37,267 nt of DNA. It comes from Hyphomicrobiales bacterium. GTDB taxonomy: Bacteria; Pseudomonadota; Alphaproteobacteria; Rhizobiales; Aestuariivirgaceae. The notes under the pieces were generated by a model, which ran no database searches, was not told the origin of the DNA, and was given only the letters and a program-made list of their open reading frames with translations. The stretch covers positions 1 to 37,267 of the forward strand of contig JACPNZ010000046.1 in NCBI GenBank assembly GCA_016185245.1, read 5' to 3'. Position 1 is the first letter of the stretch; each line of letters starts with the position of its first letter. Shown in pieces: positions 16,885-23,314 of the stretch. The translations under genes and the position numbers were made by a program.

Positions 16885-16906
16885 TTCTCTGTCCTGTACT
16901 TAGAAC
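16878..16906 (+). promoter_or_regulatory. predicted sigma-70 promoter of the cys operon
   Basis: TTGACA (16878-16883) and TAGAAC (16901-16906) are spaced by 17 bases on the plus strand. The predicted start site near 16913 falls in the GTTCG dyad. The -35 overlaps the first codons of the divergent regulator gene. This leaves a leader of about 140 bases before the ferredoxin ATG. Confidence 0.55.
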
Positions 16907-16928
16907 TAGTGTTCGAAATAACGAACAA
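16899..16928 (-). promoter_or_regulatory. predicted promoter of the XRE-cupin regulator gene
   Basis: On the minus strand TTGTTC (16928-16923) and TCTAAG (16904-16899) are 18 bases apart. The GTTCG-N6-CGAAC dyad fills the spacer and part of the -35. The match is moderate; it faces the cys-operon promoter. Confidence 0.4.
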
Positions 16929-16939
16929 CGGTCTGTTCG
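16911..16939. promoter_or_regulatory. candidate operator: GTTCG dyad plus third half-site
   Basis: GTTCG (16911-16915) and CGAAC (16922-16926) form a dyad with a 6-base AT-rich spacer AAATAA. A third half-site GTTCG follows at 16935-16939. It lies at the predicted start of the cys transcript and within the regulator's own promoter, where a bound repressor would block both. Further CGAAC copies occur in the leader around 17023 and 17040. Confidence 0.5.
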
Positions 16940-17054
16940 AGGTTTCGTCGAGGTCAAGCTAGCGCCGTTTTGCTTTGTAAATCAAACGAAATCGTCGCCC
17001 AGCGGCAGCCTCGTACGGTCCAACGAACGTCCGCTGAAGCGAACGGTAGCCAGA

Positions 17055-17369
17055 ATGAGCAGCATCAAGGTGATCGACGCCAATGGCGCAAGCCACATTC
17101 TCGAGGCCGTGGAGGGCTGGCGGGTGATGGAAATCATCCGTGAGCACGGTTTCGAGGTGGGAGGCCTGTGCGGTGGCGCCTGCGCCTGCGCCACCTGCCA
17201 TGTCGAAGTCGACGGCCAATGGCTGGAAAAACTTCACCCCGCCAACGACGATGAGGAAGCCATGCTCGACCAGGTGCCGATGCTGACCGACGGCTCCAGG
17301 CTCTCTTGCCAGATCATCTACACCCCGGAACTCGAGGGCCTCACCGTCAAGCTGGTCGCCAACGGATAA
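17055..17369 (+). CDS. 2Fe-2S ferredoxin, adrenodoxin/ISC type
   Basis: 104 residues. The cluster cysteines follow C-x5-C-x2-C in GLCGGACACATCHVEV (about 38-47) with the fourth in SRLSCQII (about 85). This is the vertebrate-type/ISC ferredoxin spacing, not the plant type. EEAMLDQVPMLTDGSRLSC is typical. It heads the cys operon, four bases before cysG, so it probably carries electrons to the siroheme sulfite reductase; that is inferred from position. ATG 17055 begins MSSIKVID. The longer upstream frame would translate the promoter and leader and is rejected. The SD is weak. Confidence 0.88.
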   Translation: MSSIKVIDANGASHILEAVEGWRVMEIIREHGFEVGGLCGGACACATCHVEVDGQWLEKLHPANDDEEAMLDQVPMLTDGSRLSCQIIYTPELEGLTVKLVANG

Positions 17370-17373
17370 TCCC

Positions 17374-18393
17374 ATGCGCTACTTCCCCATCTTCCTCGAC
17401 CTCAAGGACCGCACCGTCATCGTGGTGGGCGGCGGCGAAGAGGGCCTGCGCAAGATCAGGCTCCTGTCGCGTACCGGCGCCCGCATCGCCATCATTGCCG
17501 AAGCCCTCCATGACGAGATCGCCGCCAACCCGCGGGTCGAATGGCTGGCCCGCCGCTTCGAGCCCCACCGGCTCGATGGCGCGGCCCTGGTCGTCTCGGC
17601 CGAGGCGACGCTTAACGAGGCGGTCTCGGCCGCCGCCCATGCCCGCGGCATTCCGGTCAATGCCGTCGACCGCGCCGATCTTTCGGACTTCATCGTGCCC
17701 TCGATCGTCGATCGCTCACCCGTGGTCGTGGCGATCGGCACCGAAGGTATGGCTCCCATGCTCGGCCAGGGTCTGCGGGCCCGCATCGACGCCATGCTGC
17801 CCCAGGCCCTGGGACGTCTGGCCGAAGCCGCCGCCCTGTTGTGCGATCGGGTAGCTTCGAGCCTCCCCACCGGCGGCCGCCGCCGCTCCTTCTGGCAGCG
17901 CTTCTTCTTCGGCGACGTGCGCGACAGCTTCATCGCCGGCGAGACGGAGAATTTCGCCTCCGGCGTGGAAGCCCTGTTCGTCAGCGAAAAAGTTCCAGTC
18001 CAGGGCCGCGTGTCCTTCGTCGATGCCGGGGCGGGCGATCCGGAACTCTTGACTCTCAAGGCCCAGCGCAAGCTCCTCGAAGCCGACGTTATCGTCCATG
18101 ACCGGTCGCTTTCCCCCGCCATTCTCGAGATGGCCCGGCGCGATGCAACCCGCATGCCCGTCATTTCTCCGGCTTTCACCAGCGTTGCCTCGCTCCTCAT
18201 CCGCGAGGCGGGCGCTGGCCGCCGGGTGGTGAGATTGCGCGCCGGCGAGACGATCGCCGAGGAACTGATGGCGGTTGCCGCCGAAGGCTTGGCCATTGAA
18301 ACCGTCCCCGGCATTTCCACCGCCCCGGCCGCGATCGTCAGCTTCCCCATCCGCGAGGATATTCGCGATGCCATATTGAGGGCCGCTTCATGA
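17374..18393 (+). CDS. cysG: siroheme synthase CysG with truncated, degenerate methyltransferase half
   Basis: 339 residues, against about 460-480 for full CysG. Residues 1-150 form the Met8-like precorrin-2 dehydrogenase/ferrochelatase: MRYFPIFLDL, VVGGGEEGLRKIRLL, NAVDRADLSDFIVPSIVDRSP. A linker with RRRSFWQRFFFG follows. The SUMT part starts recognisably (GRVSFVDAGAGDPELLTLKA). It then lacks the usual GGDP-x-x-F-GRG-x-EE block, having RLRAGETIAEEL instead, and stops soon after VPGISTAPAAIVSFP, missing about the last 110 residues. Methylation of uroporphyrinogen III is therefore unlikely, whereas NAD-dependent oxidation and iron insertion remain plausible. Its stop overlaps the DUF2849 start by four bases. 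Confidence 0.9.
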   Translation: MRYFPIFLDLKDRTVIVVGGGEEGLRKIRLLSRTGARIAIIAEALHDEIAANPRVEWLARRFEPHRLDGAALVVSAEATLNEAVSAAAHARGIPVNAVDRADLSDFIVPSIVDRSPVVVAIGTEGMAPMLGQGLRARIDAMLPQALGRLAEAAALLCDRVASSLPTGGRRRSFWQRFFFGDVRDSFIAGETENFASGVEALFVSEKVPVQGRVSFVDAGAGDPELLTLKAQRKLLEADVIVHDRSLSPAILEMARRDATRMPVISPAFTSVASLLIREAGAGRRVVRLRAGETIAEELMAVAAEGLAIETVPGISTAPAAIVSFPIREDIRDAILRAAS

Positions 18394-18731
18394 GCATCCT
18401 GGAAAAGGGCCAGATCGTCACCGCCAATCGTTTGCGCGACGGCATCGCGGTGTTTCTCAACCGCTCGGGTCAGTGGAGCGAGCGGATCGACGAGGCAACA
18501 CTCGCACTCGAGCCCGAAGCCGCGGCGGCCCTTGAAGCTCGCGCCAAGGCCGACGAGAAGGCGACGATCGTCACCGGTTCCTACCTGATCGACGCCGAGC
18601 GCCGCGACGGCCGCATTCGTGCCGCCCATATTCGCGAGCGCATCCGCACCCTGGGGCCGACCGTGCGTCTCGATCTCGGCAAGCAGGCCGATGGCACCGC
18701 CGGCGGCTTCGTCGCCCCGGAGGGAGCGTAA
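18390..18731 (+). CDS. DUF2849 family protein of the sulfite-reduction operon
   Basis: 113 residues, soluble and small. GQIVTANRLRDGIAVFLNRSGQW and the later GSYLIDAERRDGRIRAAHIRERIRTLGPTVR (read as separate stretches) are typical of DUF2849, found in alphaproteobacteria between the siroheme synthase and sulfite reductase genes. The function is not established. Its constant position suggests a helper in siroheme insertion or electron transfer to CysI, which is inference. It starts within the cysG stop (ATGA) and ends three bases before cysI. Confidence 0.85.
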   Translation: MSILEKGQIVTANRLRDGIAVFLNRSGQWSERIDEATLALEPEAAAALEARAKADEKATIVTGSYLIDAERRDGRIRAAHIRERIRTLGPTVRLDLGKQADGTAGGFVAPEGA

Positions 18732-18734
18732 GCC

Positions 18735-20390
18735 ATGTACCGCTATGACGAGTTCGACCATCAATTCGTGCGCCAGCGCACCGCCCAGTTCCGCGACCAG
18801 GCCGAACGCCGCATGAAGGGCGAGTTGAGCGAGGACGAGTTTCGGCCTCTACGCCTGATGAACGGCCTCTATCTGCAGCTTCATGCCTATATGCTGCGGG
18901 TTGCCGTTCCCTATGGCACCCTGTCGGGACGCCAGATGCGTCAGCTCGCCATGATCGCCGAGCGCTGGGACCGCGGCTACGGTCATTTCACCACCCGCCA
19001 GAACATCCAGTACAACTGGATCAAGCTCGAGGATACGGCCGACATCCTGTCCGCCCTCGCCGACGTCGAGATGCATGCTATCCAGACCTCGGGCAACTGC
19101 ATCCGCAATGTGACGACCGACCATTGGGCGGGAGCCGCCGCCGACGAGATCGCCGATCCGCGGCCCGTCGGCGAACTGTTGCGCCAGTGGTCATCGCTGC
19201 ATCCGGAATTTTCCTTCCTGCCGCGCAAGTTCAAGATCGCCGTGACCGGCGCTCCCAACGACCGCGCCGCCGTCAAGGTGCATGACATCGGCCTGCGACT
19301 CCATCGCAACGACAAGGGCGAGGCGGGCTGGGAAGTGATCGTCGGCGGCGGCCTCGGCCGCACCCCGATGATCGGTGTGACCGTGCGCGACTTCCTGCCC
19401 GAGCCCGAGCTGATCGGCTATCTCGAAGCCATCATGCGCGTCTACAATCTCTATGGCCGGCGCGACAACAAGTACAAGGCCCGCATCAAGATCCTGGTGC
19501 ACGAGCTGGGCGCCGACAAATTCAAGTCGGAAGTCGAAGCCGAATATGCCCGCAAGCCCCAGGCTTCGACCGAGGTCGAGGAGCGCGAGTTGAAGCGCAT
19601 CGCCGCCTATTTCGCCGCCCCCCAGTTCGACAAGCTGCCGCGCTGGTCGGCCGCCTTCGAGGCGGCAAAACTCAAGAACGCCGACTTCGCCCGCTGGGCC
19701 CGCAACAATCTCGGCGTCCACAAGGTTGGCGGCTACGCCATCGTCAACATTTCGCTCAAACCCGAGGGCGGCATTCCGGGCGATGCATCGGCCGAACAGA
19801 TGCGCCTGATGGCCGATCTCGCCGAGCGTTACGGCAGCGACGAACTGCGGGTCAGCCACTACCAGAACATCGTCCTCCCCCATGTCAGGAAGGACGACGT
19901 CTTCGCCGTCTGGCAGGCCCTCGACGGCGCCGGCCTTGCCGCCGCCAACCACGGCCTGGTTGGCGACATCATCGCCTGCCCCGGCCTCGACTATTGCGCC
20001 CTGGCCACGGCGCGGGCCATTCCCATCGCCCAGTCGATCTCGCGGGCCTTCACCGACATCGACCGGCAGGAGGAAATCGGCCCGGTCAGCATCAACATCT
20101 CGGGCTGCATCAATGCCTGTGGCCACCATCACGTCGGCAACATCGGCATCCTCGGCCTCGACAAGAAGGGCGAGGAATTCTACCAGATCACCCTTGGCGG
20201 TTCGCCGTCCGAAAAGGCCTCGATCGGCACCATCCTCGGCCCCGGCTTCGCCGGCCACGAGGTGGCCGGTGCGGTCGGCAAGATCCTCGACACCTATCTC
20301 AAGCTCCGTGCCCCCAGCGAGGACTTCATCGCGACTTACTCCCGTCTCGGCGCCAAGCCCTTCAAGGAGGCCCTTTATGCCGCTGCTTAA
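18735..20390 (+). CDS. cysI: sulfite reductase hemoprotein (nitrite/sulfite reductase) CysI
   Basis: 551 residues. The two-fold ferredoxin-like repeats and siroheme/4Fe-4S core are present: GHFTTRQNIQYNW, SGNCIRNVTTDHWAG, then the cluster cysteines in CPGLDYC (about 414-420) and SGCINACGHHH (about 457-461). It reduces sulfite to sulfide with six electrons, using siroheme made by the upstream cysG. No CysJ flavoprotein is present, and a ferredoxin gene heads the operon, so it is likely ferredoxin-dependent. The siroheme nitrite reductase family is the alternative, but the cysH neighbour argues for sulfite. It overlaps the next gene by 14 bases. Confidence 0.95.
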   Translation: MYRYDEFDHQFVRQRTAQFRDQAERRMKGELSEDEFRPLRLMNGLYLQLHAYMLRVAVPYGTLSGRQMRQLAMIAERWDRGYGHFTTRQNIQYNWIKLEDTADILSALADVEMHAIQTSGNCIRNVTTDHWAGAAADEIADPRPVGELLRQWSSLHPEFSFLPRKFKIAVTGAPNDRAAVKVHDIGLRLHRNDKGEAGWEVIVGGGLGRTPMIGVTVRDFLPEPELIGYLEAIMRVYNLYGRRDNKYKARIKILVHELGADKFKSEVEAEYARKPQASTEVEERELKRIAAYFAAPQFDKLPRWSAAFEAAKLKNADFARWARNNLGVHKVGGYAIVNISLKPEGGIPGDASAEQMRLMADLAERYGSDELRVSHYQNIVLPHVRKDDVFAVWQALDGAGLAAANHGLVGDIIACPGLDYCALATARAIPIAQSISRAFTDIDRQEEIGPVSINISGCINACGHHHVGNIGILGLDKKGEEFYQITLGGSPSEKASIGTILGPGFAGHEVAGAVGKILDTYLKLRAPSEDFIATYSRLGAKPFKEALYAAA

Positions 20391-20907
20391 GAACGATACG
20401 CTGATCGCCGACACCTGGATTCATGGCGGCCTCGACGACCAGTTGCCCGAGGCCGGCGACGTGATCGTGCCCTTCGCCAGGCTGTTGCGCGAATTCGACC
20501 AGCTGTCGCATCGTCCGGACAAGCTCGGTGTCGCCTTCTCCAACATCGATCGCGCCGAGGCCTTGTCGACCTTCCTGCCGCGCTTGTCGCTGGTGGCATT
20601 GCCCTTCCCCGCCTTCAACGACGGCCGGGCCTATTCGCTCGCCCGGCAGCTTCGCGATTTCGGTTTCCGCGGCGAGATCAGGGCCACCGGCAACGTACTG
20701 CCCGATCAGCTGCAATTCATGCTGCAGGTGGGCTTCGATGCCTTCGACATTGGCGAGCGCTTTCCGCTGGAAGCGTGGAAGCGCGCTTCGAAGCAGATGT
20801 CGCTCGCCTATCAGCGCGGCCTTTTCCGCCGCAATTCCGAAGCCGAAGTCTGGACCGAGCGCCACACCGACGCCGAGCCCTGGCTCGAACAGCCGCACGC
20901 CGGGTGA
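20377..20907 (+). CDS. DUF934 family protein, sulfur-assimilation accessory
   Basis: 176 residues. LPRLSLVALPFPAFNDGRAY followed by SLARQLRDFGFRGEIRATGN and VLPDQLQFMLQVGFDAF is the signature of DUF934, which in many proteobacteria sits between cysI and cysH. It is thought to aid sulfite reduction, but the mechanism is not established. The start at 20377 is set by AAGGAGG at 20364-20370, six bases upstream and inside the cysI 3' end, so translation is coupled. Three residues (D-G-R) in the FNDGRAYS core are conserved in the family. Confidence 0.88.
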   Translation: MPLLKNDTLIADTWIHGGLDDQLPEAGDVIVPFARLLREFDQLSHRPDKLGVAFSNIDRAEALSTFLPRLSLVALPFPAFNDGRAYSLARQLRDFGFRGEIRATGNVLPDQLQFMLQVGFDAFDIGERFPLEAWKRASKQMSLAYQRGLFRRNSEAEVWTERHTDAEPWLEQPHAG

Positions 20908-20911
20908 CGCC

Positions 20912-21634
20912 ATGGACGAAAACACCCGGAACGGCATTCACGAGACCTATGCCGGGCTTGAGGCCCGCGAGCTCTTGGAGCCGCTGATCCGCGACTTCAA
21001 GGGGCGCATCGCGGTCGTCTCCTCCTTTGGCGCCGAATCGGCGGTGCTGCTCCACATGGTGGCTGCGGTCGATCCGGCGACGCCGATCATCTTCCTCGAT
21101 ACCGGCAAGCAGTTCTGGGAGACCCTCTCCTATCGCAGCATGCTGATCGACCGGCTCGGCCTCACCGATGTGCGCACGATCAAGCCCGATGCAGCCGATC
21201 TTGTCGACAAAGACCCCGACGGCCTCCTCCACAAGACCAACCCCGACCTGTGCTGCCACATCCGCAAGACCGTGCCGCTGCAGAAGGCCCTTGCCGGCTT
21301 CGATGTCGTAGTCTCCGGCCGCAAGCGCTACCACGGCGGGGCACGCCGCGATCTCACCCCGATCAGCGTCGATGGCGCCCGCATCAAGGCCGAGCCGCTG
21401 GCCGGCTTCAGCGCCCTCGACATCGAGCTCTACATGGCGACTCACGAGCTGCCGAGTCATCCGCTGACCGAGATCGGCTATTTCTCGATCGGCTGCGAAC
21501 CGTGCACGGTGCAAGGCGGAACGGCGGACGATCCACGGGCCGGGCGCTGGGCCGGCACGGCCAAGACCGAATGCGGCATCCACTGGACACGGAATGGCCA
21601 TGCTTTTGAGGTTGCATCGCTGCGGGTGCAGTAG
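20912..21634 (+). CDS. cysH: adenylylsulfate (APS) reductase, CysH family
   Basis: 240 residues. The PP-loop-like nucleotide site is VVSSFGAESAVLLH (about 35-48). The cysteine pairs CC in DLCCHIRK (about 112) and C-x-x-C in GCEPC (about 194-197) bind a 4Fe-4S cluster, which marks APS rather than PAPS reductase. The catalytic cysteine is in KTECGIHW (about 220). It reduces APS to sulfite, which the upstream CysI then reduces to sulfide. It begins four bases after the DUF934 stop. The cysDN/cysC activation genes are not in the window. Confidence 0.95.
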   Translation: MDENTRNGIHETYAGLEARELLEPLIRDFKGRIAVVSSFGAESAVLLHMVAAVDPATPIIFLDTGKQFWETLSYRSMLIDRLGLTDVRTIKPDAADLVDKDPDGLLHKTNPDLCCHIRKTVPLQKALAGFDVVVSGRKRYHGGARRDLTPISVDGARIKAEPLAGFSALDIELYMATHELPSHPLTEIGYFSIGCEPCTVQGGTADDPRAGRWAGTAKTECGIHWTRNGHAFEVASLRVQ

Positions 21635-21636
21635 AA

Positions 21637-21662
21637 AGACCACCGCTGCGGGGAGGCGGTCT
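21637..21662 (+). other. imperfect hairpin around the DUF2061 ribosome-binding site
   Basis: AGACCACC (21637-21644) can pair with GGCGGTCT (21655-21662) with one A-C mismatch. The ribosome site GGGGAGG (21650-21656) is partly in the loop and partly in the stem, so the fold could lower translation of the downstream gene. The structure is modest and could be chance. Confidence 0.3.
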
Positions 21663-21666
21663 CGAC

Positions 21667-21936
21667 ATGACTGACAGCAATCAGCAGCCGACATCATCGG
21701 TTCACGCCGTGACCGAGATCATCGACAAGAAGGCGAGCGCTTCGGTGCCGCGTTCGATGGTGAAGACCATCACCTGGCGGGCACTCGGCTCGCTCGACAC
21801 GCTGACGCTCGGCTTCATCTTCACCGGCAGCCTGAAGATCGCCGGCTCGATCGCCTCGGCCGAGGTGATCACCAAGATCGTGCTCTATTACCTGCACGAA
21901 CGCGGCTGGGCCCACATCCGCTGGGGCCGGCAGTAG
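21667..21936 (+). CDS. DUF2061 small membrane protein
   Basis: 89 residues. A polar N-terminus precedes the DUF2061 core: PRSMVKTITWRALGSLDTL, a membrane segment (TLGFIFTGSLKIAGSIAS), then AEVITKIVLYYLHERGWAHI and RWGR at the end. DUF2061 proteins are often found near sulfate-assimilation genes, but their function is not known to me. GGGGAGG lies about ten bases before the ATG. It follows cysH by 32 bases on the same strand and may belong to the cys operon. It converges with the luxR-type gene, leaving eight bases. Confidence 0.85.
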   Translation: MTDSNQQPTSSVHAVTEIIDKKASASVPRSMVKTITWRALGSLDTLTLGFIFTGSLKIAGSIASAEVITKIVLYYLHERGWAHIRWGRQ

Positions 21937-21944
21937 AGCCCGTC

Positions 21945-22667
21945 TCAGTTGATGATGGCGTTCTTGACGGCGATGGCGACGGCTTGCGTCTTGGTGCGGG
22001 CGTCGAGCTTATTCATGGCGTTTTCGGTGTAAAGGCGCACCGCCCGCTCGCTGAGGCCGAGCACATTGGCGGTTTCCCAGGCGGTCTTGCCGGCCGCAGC
22101 CCATTGCAGCACTTCGCGCTCGCGCCGGCTGAGGTCGAGGGGGACGGTCGCCGGATTGGACATGACCAGCTCGCGCATGCGTTCGTGAAAATAATAGGCA
22201 TAGAGATGGAAGCCGTTGGCGATGCGACTTCTGAGGCTCGTCCACTGGCGGTCGTCACAATCGAAGTTGACCGAGAACATGGCGGTGCTGCTGTCGGAAT
22301 CGGCAATCGAAAAGGTCAGGCCCTGGCGGCCGACGCCGAATTCCTCGGCCAGATGATGAATCCTGCGGGTGGTGTCGTCGGCGTCGCGCACCTCGGACCA
22401 GTCGAGCGGCAGGGTCTGCCTGAAACACACGTCGAAGGCCGGATCGCCATGTGGCGAAAAATCCCGCATGTAGAGGGCCATGTAGTCTTCGTCATAGGTG
22501 GAAAGCCAGGTCAGGCGGCCCGGACGCTGGCCGGCCGCGCCGAGATACCAGTAGGACAGGTTAAGAACGCCATAGCGGCTGCACGACTGGCGCAGATAGT
22601 CGGCTGACTCGTTGGAACTGGCAAAGGGCCGCCAGGATTCGGCAAACACGTCGAAGTGAAAGGCCAT
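21945..22667 (-). CDS. LuxR-family regulator with autoinducer-binding domain, orphan
   Basis: 240 residues. The N-terminal part (about 20-165) has the acyl-homoserine-lactone pocket pattern: DYMALYMRDFSPHGDPAF with the conserved DP, LPLDWSEV with the conserved Trp, and EFGVGRQGLTFSI with the conserved Gly. The Trp that usually precedes the A-L-Y segment (TraR W57) is Tyr here. The C-terminal HTH (about 175-235) has LSRREREVLQWAAAGKT and VLGLSERAVRLYTENAMNKL. An in-frame TGA nine bases upstream fixes the start at 22667. No luxI is visible, so this may be a LuxR solo responding to foreign or altered signals. Confidence 0.88.
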   Translation of the reverse strand: MAFHFDVFAESWRPFASSNESADYLRQSCSRYGVLNLSYWYLGAAGQRPGRLTWLSTYDEDYMALYMRDFSPHGDPAFDVCFRQTLPLDWSEVRDADDTTRRIHHLAEEFGVGRQGLTFSIADSDSSTAMFSVNFDCDDRQWTSLRSRIANGFHLYAYYFHERMRELVMSNPATVPLDLSRREREVLQWAAAGKTAWETANVLGLSERAVRLYTENAMNKLDARTKTQAVAIAVKNAIIN

Positions 22668-22695
22668 CGGCGGTCACATTCCAGTTGCATGGCCT

Positions 22696-22720
22696 GACCC
22701 GCATCCTCCACCTGCGGGTC
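22696..22720. other. perfect 8-bp hairpin upstream of the luxR-type gene
   Basis: GACCCGCA (22696-22703) pairs with TGCGGGTC (22713-22720) over a 9-base loop. It lies 29 bases upstream of the LuxR start and downstream of the ribosomal operon terminator. No T-run follows on either strand. It may be a leader fold or a secondary operon end. Confidence 0.4.
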
Positions 22721-22754
22721 GGACGATTCTCGTTCCGCTGTCCCAGAAAAGGTC

Positions 22755-22774
22755 GTTCCTCGTTATCCTGGAAC
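22755..22774. promoter_or_regulatory. lux-box-like 20-bp dyad upstream of the luxR-type gene
   Basis: A 20-base element with GTTCC at its left end and GGAAC at its right end, 7 of 10 positions matching between half-sites. Size and symmetry suit a LuxR-type operator, and it is 88 bases before the LuxR start. The sequence is not a recognised consensus, so the role is a guess. Confidence 0.3.
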
Positions 22775-22780
22775 AACAAC

Positions 22781-22808
22781 GCAAAGAGGCAGCCATTTCG
22801 GCTGCCCC
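22781..22808 (-). terminator. rho-independent-like terminator of the S10-spc-alpha cluster
   Basis: On the minus strand GGGGCAGCC (22808-22800) pairs with GGCTGCCTC (22794-22786) over a 5-base loop, nine pairs with one G-U, followed by TTTGC. It lies 29 bases after the rplQ stop. The T-run is short, so efficiency is uncertain. Confidence 0.7.
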
Positions 22809-22837
22809 ATGCAGGTTACGTGCCAGCGGATCCGGGA

Positions 22838-23269
22838 TCAGGCCGCGGCACCGGCTTCGGCAGTCGCCGGGGCCGCCGTCACCGGGCCCGAATCCTTGCC
22901 CCTGGCGGAGGGATCGCGATCGACAAATTCAATGACCGCCATCGCCGCCTGGTCGCCATGGCGGAAGCCCGCCTTCATGATTCGGATGTAGCCGCCCTTG
23001 CGCTCGGCGTAGCGGCTGGCCAGCACGTCGAACAGTTTCTTGACCTGGGCCTCGTCGCGCACCTGGGCGATCGCCATGCGGCGAGCGTGCAGGCTGCCCT
23101 TCTTGGCCAGCGTCACCAGCTTTTCCACCACCGGCCGCAGGTCCTTGGCCTTGGGCAGCGTGGTGACGATCTGCTCATGCTTGATCAGTGCGGCCGACAT
23201 GTTGGAAAACATCGCCTCGCGATGCGCCGCCGACCGGTTGAACCGGCGGCCCCTGAAACCATGACGCAT
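22838..23269 (-). CDS. rplQ: 50S ribosomal protein L17
   Basis: 143 residues. [20 protein letters not shown], then [20 protein letters not shown] and [18 protein letters not shown], is the L17 core; [18 protein letters not shown] and YTRI-like [15 protein letters not shown] follow. L17 sits on the large subunit near the exit tunnel. The last 25 or so residues form an Ala/Pro/Glu-rich tail ([15 protein letters not shown]), common in alphaproteobacterial L17 and absent from the shorter E. coli protein. It is the last gene of the cluster, 45 bases after rpoA and just before the terminator. Confidence 0.98.
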   Translation of the reverse strand: MRHGFRGRRFNRSAAHREAMFSNMSAALIKHEQIVTTLPKAKDLRPVVEKLVTLAKKGSLHARRMAIAQVRDEAQVKKLFDVLASRYAERKGGYIRIMKAGFRHGDQAAMAVIEFVDRDPSARGKDSGPVTAAPATAEAGAAA

Positions 23270-23314
23270 GACCGTTCTCCTTCAATTCCCGGCACCCTGG
23301 GGCGCCGCCTGGGC

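Noticed and set aside
16907-17054. Possible SAM or other riboswitch in the cys leader
   Set aside because: I looked for paired elements and conserved riboswitch cores and saw none; only short half-site repeats.
16848-17369. Ferredoxin with a 69-residue N-terminal extension
   Set aside because: The extension covers the predicted promoters and operator and shows no protein character.
22561-22779. Short upstream ORF overlapping the luxR start, with GGAGG next to an ATG in a hairpin loop
   Set aside because: The SD abuts the ATG with no spacing and the peptide is a plain shadow of the luxR reading.
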